Below, piece after piece: positions 62,205 through 64,000 of a stretch of 64,000 nt of DNA. Made by a program: the position numbers and the translations under genes. The notes beneath the pieces were generated by a model. That model had not been told where the DNA came from. It searched no databases and was given only the letters and a program-made list of their open reading frames with translations. Numbering within the stretch: position 1 is the first letter of the stretch; each line of letters starts with the position of its first letter. This stretch comes from Dama dama. Its lineage: Eukaryota; Chordata; Mammalia; Artiodactyla; Cervidae. The DNA lies in assembly GCF_033118175.1 (NCBI RefSeq), contig NC_083689.1, positions 27,696,501-27,760,500 of the forward strand, in the 5' to 3' direction.

Positions 62205-62434
62205 GGGGCGGGGGGGGGGGGGGGGGGGGGCTGCTCTGGTGACTCAGAGAGTAAAGAGTCCTCCTGCAGTGCAGGAGACCCGGGTTTAATCCCTGGGTGG
62301 GGAAGATCCCCTGGAGAAGGAAATGGCAACCCACTACAGTATCATGCCTGGAGAATTTCATGGATAGAGGAGCCTGGTGGTCTACAATCCATGGGGTCAC
62401 AAAGAGTTGGACATGACTGAGCAACTAACACTTT
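62205..62434 (+). mobile_element. Bov-tA SINE with expanded poly-G start
   Basis: A run of 21 G (62210-62230) leads into ctgctctggtgactcagaga and a full Bov-tA body ending 'gactgagcaactaacac'. Bov-tA normally begins with a few G. Confidence 0.92.
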
Positions 62435-62949
62435 AAAAATAAAAGATAGGGAGCTTAAACCTAAAAGGATGGAAAGAAGCACTCAATACTACTAATAAAA
62501 AAGATGTATCATCTATATTAATATTAGATAGCATGGACTTCAGGGCAAAGAATATTCTGAGATCAAACGAGAACTTTTTAAATGCTATTTAAATATAAAT
62601 CACTCTAAATGTAAAACATTAAATGACATCTATAACTTATTAAGGCAATTATATAATCCTAAGTGTATAGCAGAACAGCAAAATGCATGAAGCAAAAACT
62701 GACATAAGTGAAAGGAGATACAGAAAAACCCTCAACTTTAATCAGAGATTTCAATAGTTCTTTTCTTTAGTTGATAAAAGTAGAAAATCAATAAGAACAT
62801 AGAACACTTGAGACAAAAATAGAACAAATGGAGCCAAATGATATTAGAGAAGAATCAGCAATTCCAGAATATAAATTTTTTCAAATATAAATGAAATATT
62901 GACCAATATAGGCCTTAGGCCATGAAACAAGCCTCAATTGAAATCACAC

Positions 62950-63226
62950 CCAGTACAACCGACCCTTGGAATACAGGCATGTGAACTGCGTGGGCCACTT
63001 ATATAAGGATTTTTTCAGTGCTAAATACCTCACTACCACATGATCGCCATTCCTGCCTCCTCTGTTGGTTGAATTCACAAATGTTAAATTGAACCCAGAT
63101 AGAGAGAAATGGCATATATGGAGGAAAAGTCTATATGGAGGTCTGACTATAAATTATACTTGGATTTTTGGCTTTGTGAAGGGGAGGCACCCTCAGCCCC
63201 CAGGTTGTTCAACGGTCAACTGTAAA
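62950..63226. mobile_element. Tigger/MER-type DNA transposon fragment
   Basis: Ends 'gtacaaccgacccttgga' and 'gttcaacggtcaactgta' are imperfect inverted repeats next to TA. The interior 'gtgaactgcgtgggccactt' is typical of a common mammalian non-autonomous DNA element. The family name is uncertain. Confidence 0.6.
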
Positions 63227-63838
63227 TTCTCTTTAGACATAGATTTAACTGTAATCAATAACAAAATACCTATTAGAAAATGTACAAATATTTGGAAATA
63301 AATGATATATTTACAAATAACCCACGTGTCAAAGGAGAAATCACAATGGTAATTTCAGAATATTTTAAACTAAAAGTAGGACCTGTAAAAATTGTGGAAT
63401 GCAGCTATGGCAGTGCCTAGACAGAAAAACTGTCATATTAGCAAAGAAGAAAGGACTAAAATCAATTACCTAATTTTCTACTTTAAAATGGTATTTACAA
63501 CAGCAATTTAAACCTAAAGTAAGCAAGATGAAAATAAGACCAGAAGTCAATTGAATAGAAAGCACATTAACAATAGATGCAATTAATAACACTAAAAATT
63601 GGTTATTTCAAAAGAGCAAACACGGACAAAACTCTGATTAAGAAAAAAGACAAATTAATATCGGAAATGATAGGAGAAATATTGTTATAGTACTTACACA
63701 CGTTGTAGTGTAATAAGGACATGGTATAAACAAATTCAAGACAATAAATTTGATAGGATAAGTTAAATGTATTGTTTTTTTGCAGACACCAATTAACAAA
63801 TCTGACACAAGAAAAAAAGAACATCTGGATAGTTATAA

Positions 63839-63868
63839 ACACACACACATACACACAGACACACACAC
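63839..63868. repeat. (CA)n microsatellite, imperfect
   Basis: Acacac units with single substitutions. Confidence 0.9.
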
Positions 63869-64000
63869 TAAAGAAATTAGGTTTGGGGATTATAAAACCT
63901 TCCCAGAAAGAAAATATTAATGCTCAAACATATAAGGAAAAAAGAATACCAATTTTAATATAATATTTACTATAAAATAGAAGAGCAAGGGCAGACGGTT

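Larger units (their letters stand above)
61220..63970 (+). mobile_element. Old L1 (L1M/HAL1-like), interrupted twice
   Basis: A-rich sense-strand L1 text runs through the segment: 'gaaattttgctgccagcaga', 'gatgttcttcaggctgca', then 'gatttcaatagttcttt' and 'ggttatttcaaaagagcaaa'. A SINE (62205-62434) and a DNA transposon (62950-63226) split it. The open frames here are short remnants. The exact subfamily is uncertain. Confidence 0.7.
10092..64000 (-). other. ADAMTS18: ADAMTS18 gene, 3' part (exons 17-23 by human numbering)
   Basis: Seven minus-strand exons join into one reading frame that runs from the ADAMTS spacer domain through four C-terminal thrombospondin type 1 repeats to a PLAC domain and a stop. 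The family is secreted zinc metalloproteases that act in the extracellular matrix; the pro-, metalloprotease, disintegrin-like, first TSP1 and cysteine-rich parts lie upstream of this window. Junction phases (1,0,1,2,0,0,1) agree at every splice, and each intron is GT-AG. I assign ADAMTS18 rather than ADAMTS16 or another member because the spacer end, TSP1 repeats and PLAC tail match the human ADAMTS18 C-terminus as I know it. Introns are large (about 2.3, 21.5, 3.0, 4.9, 9.3 and 4.2 kb). Nothing suggests a broken gene: no stop, frameshift or lost splice site was seen. Confidence 0.95.
56468..64000 (-). other. ADAMTS18: ADAMTS18 intron 16 (partial)
   Basis: At least 7.5 kb of intron upstream of exon 17, running off the window. 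It contains an old L1 fragment (57445-57680), an unclassified old repeat (57835-58060), a BovB 3' end (59530-59822), a small SINE piece (60626-60695) and the nested L1 complex (61220-63970). No minus-strand spacer exon was found in it. Confidence 0.75.

Noticed and set aside
1..64000. A new defence, mobile or biosynthetic system
   Set aside because: All gene-like content resolves to one mammalian gene, retroelements and two weak exon candidates; no unknown multi-gene system is visible.

Overview
The window is ruminant (probably cattle or another bovid) chromosomal DNA. It carries about twenty Bov-tA/Bov-A2 SINEs, two BovB LINE copies, a CHR-2 SINE and several bovine-type L1 3' ends. It is AT-rich, with large introns and GT-AG splice sites. 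There is no prokaryotic-style gene cluster, CRISPR array or operon.

The one gene recognised with confidence is ADAMTS18, on the minus strand. Seven coding exons were found, with reading phases that agree at every junction; they encode the last ~377 residues of the secreted metalloprotease. In transcription order: 56310-56467 (spacer), 51937-52090 (spacer end and start of a TSP1 repeat), 42515-42650, 37405-37609, 34300-34452 and 12591-12768 (C-terminal TSP1 repeats), and 10092-10243 (PLAC domain and stop). If the gene keeps the 23-exon human layout these are exons 17-23. Exon 16 and everything upstream lie beyond position 64000. In human 16q23.1 the next genes past the 3' end are SYCE1L and MON1B; neither is seen here.

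Layout: 1-1.4 kb holds two possible minus-strand exons of an unrecognised gene. 2.4-4.5 kb holds L2, Bov-A2, MIR, Bov-tA and L1 fragments. About 4.5-8.7 kb is an old, rearranged ERV-L-type provirus with an internal inverted repeat. About 8.6-10.1 kb is the probable ADAMTS18 3'UTR. From 10.1 kb to the end everything is ADAMTS18 exons and introns. The introns hold two BovB copies, many SINEs, old L1/MIR/L2 fragments and, at 61.2-64 kb, an old L1 split by a SINE and a DNA transposon.

No previously undescribed system was found. The items most worth checking are an in-frame 90-base cryptic exon in intron 17, a well-spliced orphan exon at 292-468, the palindromic ERV-L arrangement, a poly(A)-only retrotransposition footprint, and one TSP1 repeat lacking the usual O-fucose acceptor residue. 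All homology calls are by eye from sequence and family knowledge; no database search was run.
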